A stretch of DNA of 64,000 nt from Pieris napi (Eukaryota > Arthropoda > Insecta > Lepidoptera > Pieridae), in NCBI RefSeq assembly GCF_905475465.1, contig NC_062247.1:2790001-2854000 (forward strand), written 5' to 3'. The translations under genes were made by a program, and so were the position numbers. Positions 10,316 through 21,054 of the stretch are shown piece by piece. Under the pieces are notes generated by a model. It saw only the letters and a list, made by a program, of their open reading frames with translations. It did not search any database and was not told the DNA's origin. Within the stretch, counting starts at the first letter, position 1. Every line of letters begins with the position of its first letter.

Positions 10316-10987
10316 TAGTCAATATAATTTAGTAGAAATGTCCCAGGGCAATGATATTTCTGAGATAATTTTATTGATAACTTGGGATTGCATTTTTGTC
10401 AATCAAATAATATGATTTATTGTTTTGGCGACACGACCATAATATGCATTACCAACGAAGTCTTGATAATAATTTATCTGATTTTTTAATATTACATATT
10501 TGTATTGTATTCTATTTATTTTCTCAAAGTATTAGTTTTTTTATTCGCTTCATCATCTTTAATCCTGATTTTGTATACTGGTAATACAACGAATAAATTA
10601 ATACATATATACTGCCTTAGAAAGAACTAAAATGTATAAAAGTCTAATATTAATTGGTAACGGTCCACCATCAAAACTTTGTCTATTGCAAGTATTGCTT
10701 AACTTGGCTGAACGATTGACAGCCTCTATATTCAACTATACTACGTACTGTGACTGTACTAACCAAGTACACATAATTACTGTATATATAATGCGAACGG
10801 AACATTGTATAAATTATTATTAAATTTTCCAATAACATAATTATATTAAAAAATCTTAACGTTGGAGCACTCCAATATCAATATCATTAAGCCTTAACAA
10901 AGTGAGTACATAATTAAATACTAATTAATTAATCAAATTTAATTATTGAATGAAAATAAGAGTTTTTGTGCAGGTTTTTATATGATA
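10316..10987. other. AT-rich stretch, nothing recognised
   Basis: No gene, RNA or repeat was recognised. Confidence 0.5.
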
Positions 10988-11345
10988 CTAGCGGATTCGA
11001 CAGACGTTGTCCTGTACACACTTACATACAAAAAAAAATGTAATTCTTTTTCGACTCCACTTGAACACAAAAAATTTCATCAAAACCTGTCCAGCCGTTT
11101 ATGAGTTTAATTACGAACACATGCACAGAAGGTTTATATATATACCAGCTGTTTATGTGCTTTATATAAACAACCTAGATACCGGCTGCAGCGCCACCTG
11201 CCGGGCCGTATTGTGAATCGAAACTATCAAGGCGCCACCCAAAAGCATACAAAAAAAATTAATTCAAATCTGTCCAGCCGTTTAAGTGGAGTTCAGTGAC
11301 ATACCCACGAAGAAATATGGGGACAACCGAGCCTACAGAAAGGCA
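10988..11345 (-). mobile_element. Degraded Helitron pieces
   Basis: The left edge is a Helitron 3' end read minus: CTAG at 10988 and the hairpin GACAGACGTTGTC. Inside, AAACCTGTCCAGCCGTTTAT and, 185 bases on, AAATCTGTCCAGCCGTTTAA are two copies of the block usual near the 5' part. This suggests two nested or tandem elements, both without a clear 5' end. Confidence 0.6.
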
Positions 11346-12742
11346 GCTGTCGCAACCCATGGACACCCATGTTGCGTTGCCAGCCATTAAGATTAGATTT
11401 AATATTATTATAGCACTATATCATTTATAATTTAAAAAACGCGAAAGTAGCGTAAGCATATTTTTGCAATTCTTTTAAATTTATTTTAAATGTAGGATAA
11501 TTATATTGTAGATAGGTATATTTAATTTACGCGCACGTCCAACTCGTTAATTATATAAAACCGATACAATATTTTAACGACTTCATAAAACACTTATAAT
11601 TTTACCTTAAACTTGAATGTTTATTAGAAAGGATAGTATTGTAACGTTCCTGCTAGTAAATATGAAAATTTTAAAAAGTAATTTTTCCCAACATCGTCAA
11701 TTTCAGTTTTAATCCAATTAAAAGTTCACATGCCGAACTTTTAACAACGTATTTGCTATGGAAATTTTTCTCTAATTACCACCTACACACGATCCCGAAT
11801 AAAGGTGTTAATTCATATGTTTAAAGAACGTCTCTGAACTTGTGTCAGTTATTGTATGGAACTTCGACCAGTTCGCTTAAAATCCTTGGCTTAGTATTCT
11901 TTCAACGACAAAACAAAACTATAAGTTAACCATAGATATTTGTACGGAAAATTTGAGCACCGCTCCTTTGGGTATAATTGGAACTAATTGTATAGAAAAT
12001 TGATACGAGCTGTCAGAAGCTGACATTACGTATTGAAGTATACGAATATTTGACGTTACTATCGTAAATTTTCTATGGACACAAAATGTCAATTGTCATT
12101 CAAAAGTTAGTGTGATCTTTACTATTGTATATAAATAAACCTATCAATACTTATTGCATATAATAATTTAAAAAATAATCATTACTTTAGCCTGTTTATT
12201 AAATTTAAATTTGTTTTACAGTATTTCATTAAATTAAATTTAAATCGCGAGCTCCGATCGAAGACAATATATAGGCGATATATTGTCACATTTATCAAAA
12301 AAATATCTATGTATAAAATGTTCCTTGTTAATACTTGAATCGAATCGATTAAAAGCTTTTTAATATAAATAGTCATACTAAGGCGTTGATATTAAAAACC
12401 ATGCCAAAGTGTTTTTGGTCATCGTAGTAGCTTCAGAATCAAATTTTCCTTATTAATTTAAAACATAGACCTATAGAATATGATAGATAAGAATCTCGAG
12501 AAAAATCTAGGCAGTACTTCAAGCCTTACTTGAATGGAGTTGAGACACTCGGTCGGTCTGAGTGGTCTAAACCGTACTTCGACTACGAACCTCTGCAGTG
12601 AACATAGATATAAGAGTATTTTGTAAAAGTAAAATCTGATATGGAGAATTCAAATAACAAAATTTTGAGCTTAATTTCGGCAAATCGTAGTAAATCTTTG
12701 AAAATTAATACTTATATAGAAAACCGACTATATTTATATCGA
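11346..12742. other. AT-rich stretch, nothing recognised
   Basis: No coding region or repeat was recognised. Short open frames here are not protein-like. Confidence 0.5.
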
Positions 12743-13165
12743 CTATGTGTTGTTCCCTCGAGAATGTAAGTGCGTGCTCCTATTTCACCATGCCTACTAC
12801 TGATAGTAATGACCTCTAATAGGCAACGATGGCGAAACGTCATGAAGCGCATCACATCTGCTCCTTCTATTACCACTATTTCATAGCGATCACGACCGCT
12901 CTGTCAAGAGTGAGAGATAGGAAGGAAACAACTGGTAGAGGATAAATCTTTGTTTTTTTTTATTAACTATTAATTACTTAAGATGTCACGTGGAACATGG
13001 TGTAAAACAGAAAACTTGGCGATTAAAAAGTGTGGCGGAGAGTTTATTGCCAGTTCTTTTCGTCCGTTATACGCCCCTGATTTGAGAGATGGCAGTAAAT
13101 GTAAAATTAGAAGCATTTAATATGTATTTCTTTATTGACGTTCATAAGTGTATATTGTTTGGTTT
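12743..13165 (+). repeat. Non-LTR retrotransposon 3' region (L3), with extra 130 bp
   Basis: This copy belongs to a family seen also at 17.8, 30.5, 40.4, 41.1, 59.6 and 61.1 kb. Landmarks are GTGCGTGCTCCTATTTCACC, GCGGAGAGTTTATTGCCAGT and GGCAGTAAATGTAAAATTAG. Bases of about 12806-12936 are absent from the other copies: either an insertion here or a segment lost from the shorter ones. The 3' position and truncated 5' ends suggest a LINE 3' untranslated region. The clade is not known. Confidence 0.6.
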
Positions 13166-14040
13166 TGACTTATTTGAGCTATCGTTTAACCTTCGACGAG
13201 TGAGTAAGTGTGTATGTTTGTGGCATCGTAGTTTATAAACGCGTGGGCCAATTATGATACGGATTTTTTTTTAAAAGTTTACGTAGTGGAGAGGGTCTTT
13301 AGCTACAATTTATGAAGATCTGTTCAGCCATTCGCGGTAATTGGTAATCAGCTCTTTTCGATGCTGGCGAAATAACGCAAATAATAGATATTAACTTTTT
13401 TACACATATAAATGTCGTTTTATTTATATTTAAACTGTATGCTACACACAGATCAAGTATATGTGTATTTTGACATATCATGCTTATGATAAAGAATACT
13501 TTTCATAATTATTGTTCCAAGTCACGACTTAATATTGCCAGGAGTATAATCTAAAATGCTTATATTAGCCAAGTTTTAAATATATCTTTGAAATAATAAA
13601 TTGTTCAAAGTAAGTCGATCGTACTTTTCTCATAACAAAAGTTTCCGTTAACATTTTCAGCGTCTTTCAGCGAGATATTTATATTAAATTGAAAATGGCC
13701 GAGGCCTACCTCAAATATATTTCATTACAATAAAAAGGAAATCATTTTTAAGATATATAAGAACCTGGTACATTTTCAGAATAAGAAAAAACATTTTATC
13801 CGTATGACTGTTGCTATAGGGTAAAACGTATTGAGCAAGAAGTAGATATAATAAATTTATTCGCGATTGATTTACTGATTTCAGTTCGGATTGTTGGTTT
13901 GCATTGCCTCCAGCAATACGAATTAAGCCCATAGTAATTCCAATACAAAATTAACAATACATTCAAAACGGTATTCATGTTTCTTTATTGTACAAAATAT
14001 ACAATTTTGATGTATTTTATTTTATTTTATTTTTATTTTT
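13166..14040. other. No gene recognised
   Basis: AT-rich DNA. A minus-strand frame at 13711-13932 begins MGLIRIAGGNANQQSELK but shows no family resemblance. Confidence 0.4.
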
Positions 14041-14280
14041 TGGACAATTCACACCAATTGACCTAGTCCCATGCTAAGCTTGTGAAGCTTGTGTTATGGG
14101 TACTAGGCAACGGAAATACATACATATTATAGATAGATAGACATATAAATACATATTTAAACACCCAAGACCTAAGCACAACACCAAATGCTCATCACAT
14201 CGATGTTTGTCTCAGCCGGGGATCGAACCCGAGACCCATGGATTCGCAGTCAGGGATACTAACCACTAGACCAATGAGTC
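14041..14280 (-). mobile_element. SINE-B, full length
   Basis: Complete copy in reverse orientation. The tRNA-like head (GACTCATTGGTCTAGTGGTT read minus) is at 14280 and the B box GGTTCGATCCCCGG near 14216-14230. The tail CACCAATTGACCTAGTCCC follows a T-rich run, which is the poly-A read from the other strand. Confidence 0.85.
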
Positions 14281-15411
14281 TTCTACTCTGCAATGCAATG
14301 ACAACTCGTATATGATAATGGAAAATGGTCTAAGTTCTATTTTCTCAATCAATTAACTTCATAGCTTCAAGCTTAAGCTTTTTATGGAAAATATCAGAGC
14401 GGTAACTATCTTTATTTTATAATAACATGATTGATTGTAAATTAACTCGCCACTGCGTGAATATTGTTTAGTTAAATGAACGTTTGATTAACCACGTTAG
14501 CCTTTATGAACTTTAGTTGTTTTATTATATACTTAAATGTATTAAAAAAGTGGAAATGGTTAGTGAATTTTATGAGATTTTTACTCGAATATAAAATCGT
14601 GCAATTATGTACAAAAAAAATATAAGTCACTAAGCACGTAGCGTAAACTTTGCTGTTTTAAATCAACTTAAAAAAGTTATAAATTCTATATTTCAATGAG
14701 TTTTTATCTCATAGAGTATTTTATGTAGCCACGTAATTAAACTAAATTTCCACACAAATTATAGCCACTATTGCATCTTAATAACCGTTCGCATTATTCA
14801 AGCGTTGAAAATCCTACATATTCATAATATATTTGACCGGAGATGTTTGTAAGCCTAGTGGTATATCAAAATATTTGCTTTCCACGAATAGATGTAATAT
14901 ATGCGGGACGAATTTATATAAACTTTACAGGGTTTTTGGATTATGTAATCCAAAATTAATTAGTCCACTATTTACGAGCTTTACCTACAAGGGATTTTTT
15001 AAAATGTAATTTTACAAAAAGATAAATTTGGAAATAGATTCCAATAATGTATCCTTGTCCGTTTTGTTCGTCTTTTGATCTTATTTAAATTAATTCATTC
15101 GAAGATAATACTTTAAATGATAATGATAAATAAATGATAAATGATTTATTTCTGTAAGTAGGTTTTTACAAATACTTTTACACGTCAAACATTTTTTTTT
15201 TAAACTAGATGAGATCGATCTTAATTATAAAACATATTATTTGCGACATTAGCTTTAATTTTGCATTCGATTTTAATTTTATATCCGTACAATGGAATCT
15301 GCTACAAAATCAATTAAACCTTCAAATATTAAAAAAGACTTAAGACATTTAACCCTTTTATAAATATTTCATATAAAGTTTACGCTAGGCCGTTCAATTC
15401 TAAGCAACAAT
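14281..15411. other. AT-rich stretch, nothing recognised
   Basis: No gene or repeat was recognised. If the candidate exon at 15419 is real, this is the start of its first intron. Confidence 0.4.
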
Positions 15412-15418
15412 AACTTAC

Positions 15419-15640
15419 CGACAAGAGAATGTGATCCATTCACAAACACAATATTAATAATCAATCGTCATAACACGTCACAATCACAACACTCACTGTA
15501 TCGTAAGAGAAAATTCACACGCGACCGAGACGCTTTTCGCCCGCCCGCCCTGGCGTCGCGATTACTACTAAAGTGTGCCGTACACCGCGCAAGCCTCCGT
15601 GACTCTATAGTCGAGTATTTCAGCATTGGCAGAATTGTTA
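15419..15640 (-). other. Candidate first exon of a minus-strand host gene
   Basis: A GC-rich, CpG-containing block (CGCCCGCCCGCCC, GCGTCGCGATT) stands out from AT-rich surroundings, as insect promoters and 5' exons do. On the minus strand it ends CTCTTGTCG followed by GTAAGTT, a strong 5' splice site at 15418. About 20 bases before that donor is an ATG in fair context (GTGAATGG) that would open MDHILLS into the next exon. An upstream ATG gives a short frame ending TAT TAA. Initiator-like ACAGTGAGTG lies near 15493-15502. No downstream exon was found, so the gene is unidentified, and the right edge is a guess. Confidence 0.35.
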
Positions 15641-15908
15641 GACGCTAGCGCGAAACATTTTCATAAGATATTAAGGACTTGTTTCCAATCCAATCCCGTT
15701 CAATGTTGTTTCAAGATCGCTTGTTCATTTTAATACACTATAGTTTGAGTTGAATTAATTAACAGGTTGTGTTGTGAATATTGAGTGGCGGATTGAGTAA
15801 TCAGTATAAAGATCTTGAAGATAATCTTGTTTCAATGTTGATTAATATGATCATCGTATTCTGTGCTTTTCAAATTTTACCGTTTGTTGTATGAATAGAG
15901 AGAGAGAG
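15641..15908. other. Possible promoter-proximal DNA, nothing defined
   Basis: Moderately AT-rich; ends in a GA dinucleotide run (15896-15909) next to the SINE-A head. Confidence 0.35.
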
Positions 15909-16195
15909 AGCAGTGTTGGCCTAGTGGCTTCAGCGTGCGACTCTTATACCTGAGGTTGTAGGTTCGATTCCACGCTGTGTACCAATGGACTTTCTATCTA
16001 TGTGCGCATTTAACATTCGCTCGAACGGTGAAGGAAAACATCGTGAGGAAACCAACATGTCTTAGACCCAAAAAGTCGACGGCGTGTGTCAGGCACTGGA
16101 GGCTGATCACCTACTTGCCTATTAGATTTAAAAATGATAATGTAACAGACTCCGAAATCTGAGGCCAAGACCTGGCTGACTGGAGTGTAATTTAT
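15909..16195 (+). mobile_element. SINE-A, full length
   Basis: The best plus-strand copy of the family. The head is GCAGTGTTGGCCTAGTGGCT (A box), and the B box GTTCGATTCC is at about 15962. The conserved body (AACGGTGAAGGAAAACATCG, AGTCGACGGCG, GAGGCTGATCACCTACTTGC) runs to the 3' block GAAATCTGAGGCCAAGACCT. The final TAGCGCCACTGATTT part is replaced by unrelated bases, so the extreme tail is altered. Confidence 0.85.
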
Positions 16196-17811
16196 TAATA
16201 AAAAATAATTTTATTAACTTGCTTTTTGTTTACGATTAATATTAATAATCTTTGTATTATAATATTAATATATAATCATGTATTTTTTTAGTTCCCTTTC
16301 TTTTATAGACTCCTACCTGTATGTCATGAATTTTTGGATTTATGCCGGCTTCTTCACGATGTCTACTACCCCGCTACATATGCGCAAATAGAAATAATAA
16401 TCCATTGGTTTGACGGCACTTGACGGCACAGCCTTAGGGTTGAGAGTTACTTTTACGACGACGCCAACACATCTACTTTATTCCGAATTATATGTCTAAT
16501 AATTGTGCTTACTAAGAGTTCTATAACCCTGGACGAAAGTCAACATCATCAGGAATCTGGTAAGTGTTAGACCCAAAAATCTAAGCACAAAACTATGGAA
16601 TACAAATAATAAGATATTTTATGGATACATAACTTACATATACAATCTTAATAATAAATTATATAACTAGAATATAACATGCTGTGTGTTGAAGCTAAAT
16701 TCTTGTTTGTCTTCCTTTATCACTACGAGCCTAGAGACGGCGGAATTCCACATAGAAGGTCCAAGGTTCCATAAGAAAAAAATAAACGCAATCATTAAAT
16801 TAGACATTAGAGTGTTACAAAAAGTAATTGAGATATACAAGTATGTATTATATTTGTGCGAGTATTATACATAAATAAAATATCCTTTACTGGGATAAAA
16901 CTACTCGGGGCAATGCCTATTGTAAAGCGAGCAAAAACGTAGGGTTTTATAATTTGAAACAGAAAATTAATTCTTAAATTCTGGTAATTACACGCATTTT
17001 AATTAACTCAAAATTCCCGAAGGTAAATATACCCTATATGTCGCCTTATTTCTCAGTTTGTTTATCGATCTTGATTATAGATAACGTCAAACTAACCACC
17101 ACTGCTAGTAAGCCTTTTAGAAGCAATTTATTTTTGATGTACCAAACCAAAACCCTTTAATATCATAATGAAGTCATCGATTTATTAAATTAGATTTCTG
17201 TAACAGATGCATGAGTGAAAATTTAAATAATCTCAAAGAAATAAGGAAAATGCAAAAGCCGTTTCCCGCTGACCTTACCAACAGATTGACAAATGAAAGT
17301 TTTATGAACAACTCCGCACCATTCCACTAATGACGCTTACACGGCGACATCACTTGACGCACACATCAAACTGAGCAATCAACGCGCGCCGTACCACGCA
17401 CACATGCATTGTTTTCACACATGCCGTACAGTGAAGTTTATTTAGTGAAGTTAGCATAGCAAACGTGCAAACGGAAGAGATAGGCTTTTCTTTGACTCCT
17501 TTTTATCTGTCCGTTGCAGGTCTAAATACGATGCAAACATAGATAGGGCTACCTCTGCGCTGAATGGGAAATTAGCGGGCCGCAGGTTGTTCAAATACTT
17601 TGAAGTGGTGCTCTGAATGGAATGCCTGGACGGCCGGAAATGCATACTTTTTGTTCGGATTCGTGTTGTACAGTAATTTACCTATATCACGTGTACCACA
17701 AAGCATTCTTTTTTATGATGTCCTATTTGTGTTCTATTTTGCTTTTAACCTTCTTTTAACAGTTATGAGGGGAATCTACACGATAGGTTCGTTGGTAAGC
17801 AGCTTATATAT
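16196..17811. other. No gene; degraded SINE piece and GC-rich island
   Basis: Bases 16340-16420 (CGGCTTCTTCACGATGTCTA, TATGCGCAAATAG) are a decayed minus-strand SINE-A core. Bases 17330-17440 are richer in CpG (CGCGCGCCGTACCACGC) and might be regulatory or an old repeat; no exon signals could be tied to them. The rest is AT-rich. Confidence 0.4.
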
Positions 17812-18152
17812 ACGAGAAGTGCGTGCTCCTATTTCACCATGCCTCCTGCTGATAGAGGACAAGTCTTTGTTTTTAGTTTATTTGATTATTATTTATTACT
17901 TAAGAAGTCATGTGGAAGATGGTGTAATGGTTGCAGATCCTTACAAACATTGTGTAAAACAAAAAACTTGGCGATTTAAAAGAGTGCCGGAGAGTTTATT
18001 GCCAGTCCTTCTCGTTCGCTCTACGCCCTTGTTTTGAGAACTGGCAGTAAATGTAAAATTAGAAGCATTTAGTATTTAATATGTATTTCTTTATTGACGT
18101 TCATATGTGTACATTGTGTTACCTAAATGAATAAATGATTTTTTGATTTGAT
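17812..18152 (+). repeat. Non-LTR retrotransposon 3' region (L3)
   Basis: Matches 30.7 and 41.4 kb: CGAGAAGTGCGTGCTCCTAT, CTGATAGAGGACAAGTCTTT, GGTGTAATGGTTGCAGATCC, GCGGAGAGTTTATTG-like (here CCGGAGAG) and GGCAGTAAATGTAAAATTAG. It ends in TGATTTTTTGATTTGATTGA, which looks like the true 3' end with a short repeat tail. The long plus-strand open frame crossing it (17600-18037) is a product of repeat sequence. Confidence 0.65.
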
Positions 18153-19655
18153 TGATATCTGTGATTAACAGCAATAAGTTTTAGCCCTTCCAAATTTATG
18201 TTTTTTGTAAGTAAACAAAAGGTGCTTAATTAGCCGTTATTCGATATTAGTTGCTAACCTAACCTTTTCATTTTTATTCAGATTTTTTTTTCTCCTTACT
18301 ATCTAAGTAAAGAAATTTGTACCATTTAGGCACCAAGGTTAAATCCTAAGTGATATTTGGTATTTTTCTTACTTTATTTATAGTAAAAAAATAAAAAGAA
18401 GCTGTATTCATTAGAATTAATTTTTGAGTTAAGATTGTCTTAACATTAATCATATAAACATATACTCGTACATAAAATATATATATGAAATTGTGTTATT
18501 CCGGTCTAATGTCGGATTTAAATATATAAGTAACTATTGTAATTGCGATTTAAATAAAAACTATAAAATTACGCGCTCTCTATTGAAAGATACGATTTCT
18601 AATAATTTATGCCATTTAATTTAAATAAATAATATTTTTTTAAATAATAATTTCATTCTAGGTTACAAATATCTAATACGATTCTTATAAGATGTTTTTA
18701 CTATATAATCATGACGTCATGATATATTCTTATTTTAAAGTAATTTCCCGGAAATAACGATATTTGAATTTAGAACCTGCCTGTTTGTTAGGAACTAGGG
18801 AAGATCGCTACGTATAGAGACCCTATTCCAAGTTAACCCTTTCGAGTTAAGTGGGAACATCTAAAATCCTGAGTTTATCGACCAAGTTAGGAGCCGTCAT
18901 TTTAATAGCCCACGATGACAGCTGACCTTATCAACGCTTGACAGAGGTCCGACTTAAGCACGCGAGCTCAGTACTGGATTTATCGTTATTATTTATTTTT
19001 GCGAGTCCCAGAGGCCTTTGTTGGAGGTTTGAGTTTAATTTGTGGTAATATAGCCTAGTGTAAGCGACCTAAACCTTACTAAATTTTATATTAAGTCAAT
19101 ATTCAAATTAAACTTATTTTAATATAATCGCAATTTCATTACTTTATTTACATTTACTGTCGTTGGCAGCGAGTGACTCACATCAACTTAAAAGATTTAG
19201 ATATTATGATTAGAGTATTGAAAATATTTCCATTTTGGCATCTGCTCAACAATAAAAGTATTATATTTTGAAGCAATTAGGTAAACAGCCTACTGTGCTT
19301 AACAAAATAATTATCGCTAGGAATCGAATCCAGGACAGGGTTATAATCATGTCGCTAACTTATGAGCCTATTGATTTAATAGGTAGGTAAATTATACCTA
19401 ATAATAGTTAATAATGGGAATATTTTGTATAATAGAGGCTTGATTTTTTTTAAATACACTTTAATGCATTAAAGGATTGAAATTTAACAATGCAAAGGTT
19501 TATTTTATATTTATCTGTCAAAGAATTATACGTTAAATGGTGAGTCGTATTTAACGGTGTTTTTTTGACAATTTTCAAGATAGACTTAGAATAACTTTAC
19601 GGTGACGCTCATAGATTTATTACATATATTTTTACACAAAGGAAGTCTTTATATA
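18153..19655. other. No gene recognised
   Basis: AT-rich, with a less AT-rich block at 18775-19030. No frame or repeat family was recognised. Confidence 0.45.
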
Positions 19656-19659
19656 GCTA

Positions 19660-19850
19660 CTAATTAATTAAAATGATTTGCTATTTTAAAAGAGTACCGA
19701 GAGTTTTTTACGCCGGCTCTTTCTCTCGGCCTACACCCTCTGTCTTCTTTGTCGATGAGTAGGGATGCCTACAAATTCAAATTTAATGACGTGGTTTAAG
19801 TGATACGTGTATCTTATGTTCCATAATAAACATATTTTATTTTATTTTTA
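19660..19850 (+). repeat. LINE 3' end fragment (L3b)
   Basis: The stretch AAAAGAGTACCGAGAGTTTT, then TCTCTCGGCCTACACCCTCT, GAGTAGGGATGCCTAC and a TTTTATTTTATT tail matches the reverse complement of 25350-25545. The layout (spacer between paired motifs, then a simple tail) parallels L3, so this is probably a related retrotransposon 3' end. Confidence 0.6.
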
Positions 19851-21054
19851 TTTTAATATTATTTACAAAAATCCCATACCTTGTTGAACTGTTGCTAAAT
19901 TTCACAAATTCATATTAATTATTTATCAACACAATTATGTATTCTGTGACAGCCGACTAAGTTTCAAGCCACTTGCTGTCACGACTTGTAATATCAGAGT
20001 GTCAACTTTATCGCTAATTCAAATTTGATGAATTCTTGTACTTATAAATGCCTAATACCTAACTAAAGGGTTAGGTTTATTATTCAAAAATTGTCAATTC
20101 TCTGTTGATTCCACGAATATTATTAATAAATAGAAAACGGTTTACGCAATAAAAATGCACTTATTACAATTAATTATAAATGTCTAAGGTTTCTTATAGG
20201 TCGCTGTCACGAGACATATTTATGTAACTAATTAAAAAAATGCTTAAAATTTGATGTTTCAATCCTCTGAGGTTGTTCTTTAAGAGGTTGCTGGTTCAAA
20301 TCTCGACTCGACTGGATTTTACTTCACAAACAAATTATACTTGCTGGTTCGAAGAAAAACATATTGACTGACGACGCGGCGACGGAACGACTTGTCTTAG
20401 ACTTAAAAATTGACGATATAATGTGTTAGGCACAGACACAAATAAAGTTAGAATATTTGAGGGTAGAGTAGTTTATGGATTTATTAGTTTTTTTTTTTGG
20501 AAAATGTATGTTCAATAATATTCATGTATTTTAGAATAGATAGATTACAATCTATCTAAATACTATAGAAAATATATGATGTGGTATACTTAATAAATAA
20601 ATAAATTTGTTTTTTTTTTTCATTTTTACGATCTCAGGAAATTATAATAATTATTTTAGCTCTGATAACTTAGCGATTTTGTTTCATTTAATTGGAATCA
20701 TTAGGGTAAATGAGAAATACCAATATAGGAAGTATTAGTAATTTCCCGGAAATATCGTAATAAAACGTCCACTATCTGCCTTCAAGAATATATGCCTATT
20801 CCTCGAATGTCTTGGGTGCTTTGGGCGCTTAATATTCAAGAAAATCTCAATTTGTATACCTAAAAAACTATTAACATAAAATTTGAAAAGTTGTAATTTC
20901 ATACCATTCTGGAATAATTTTGTAAGAACGACGACGTGATTATCATAACATTAGCCTTAATTATTTCGAATTACGAAAAGAAATTAAAAGTTATCCGTAT
21001 ATTTCTTATAAGTTTTAATTGATGGAATATTTTAGTCAATATCGGATGTTTAAA
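19851..21054. other. No gene; weak SINE-like remnant
   Basis: Bases 20275-20445 keep traces of a SINE (GCTGGTTCAAATCTCGACTC, CGACTTGTCTTAGACTTAAA, TGTGTTAGGCAC) too decayed to assign fully. TAGATAGATTACAATCTATC at 20537 starts a small palindrome. The rest is AT-rich. Confidence 0.4.

Noticed and set aside
17600..18037. 145-codon open frame on the plus strand
   Set aside because: More than half lies in the L3 retrotransposon end, the translation matches no protein, and other L3 copies break the frame.
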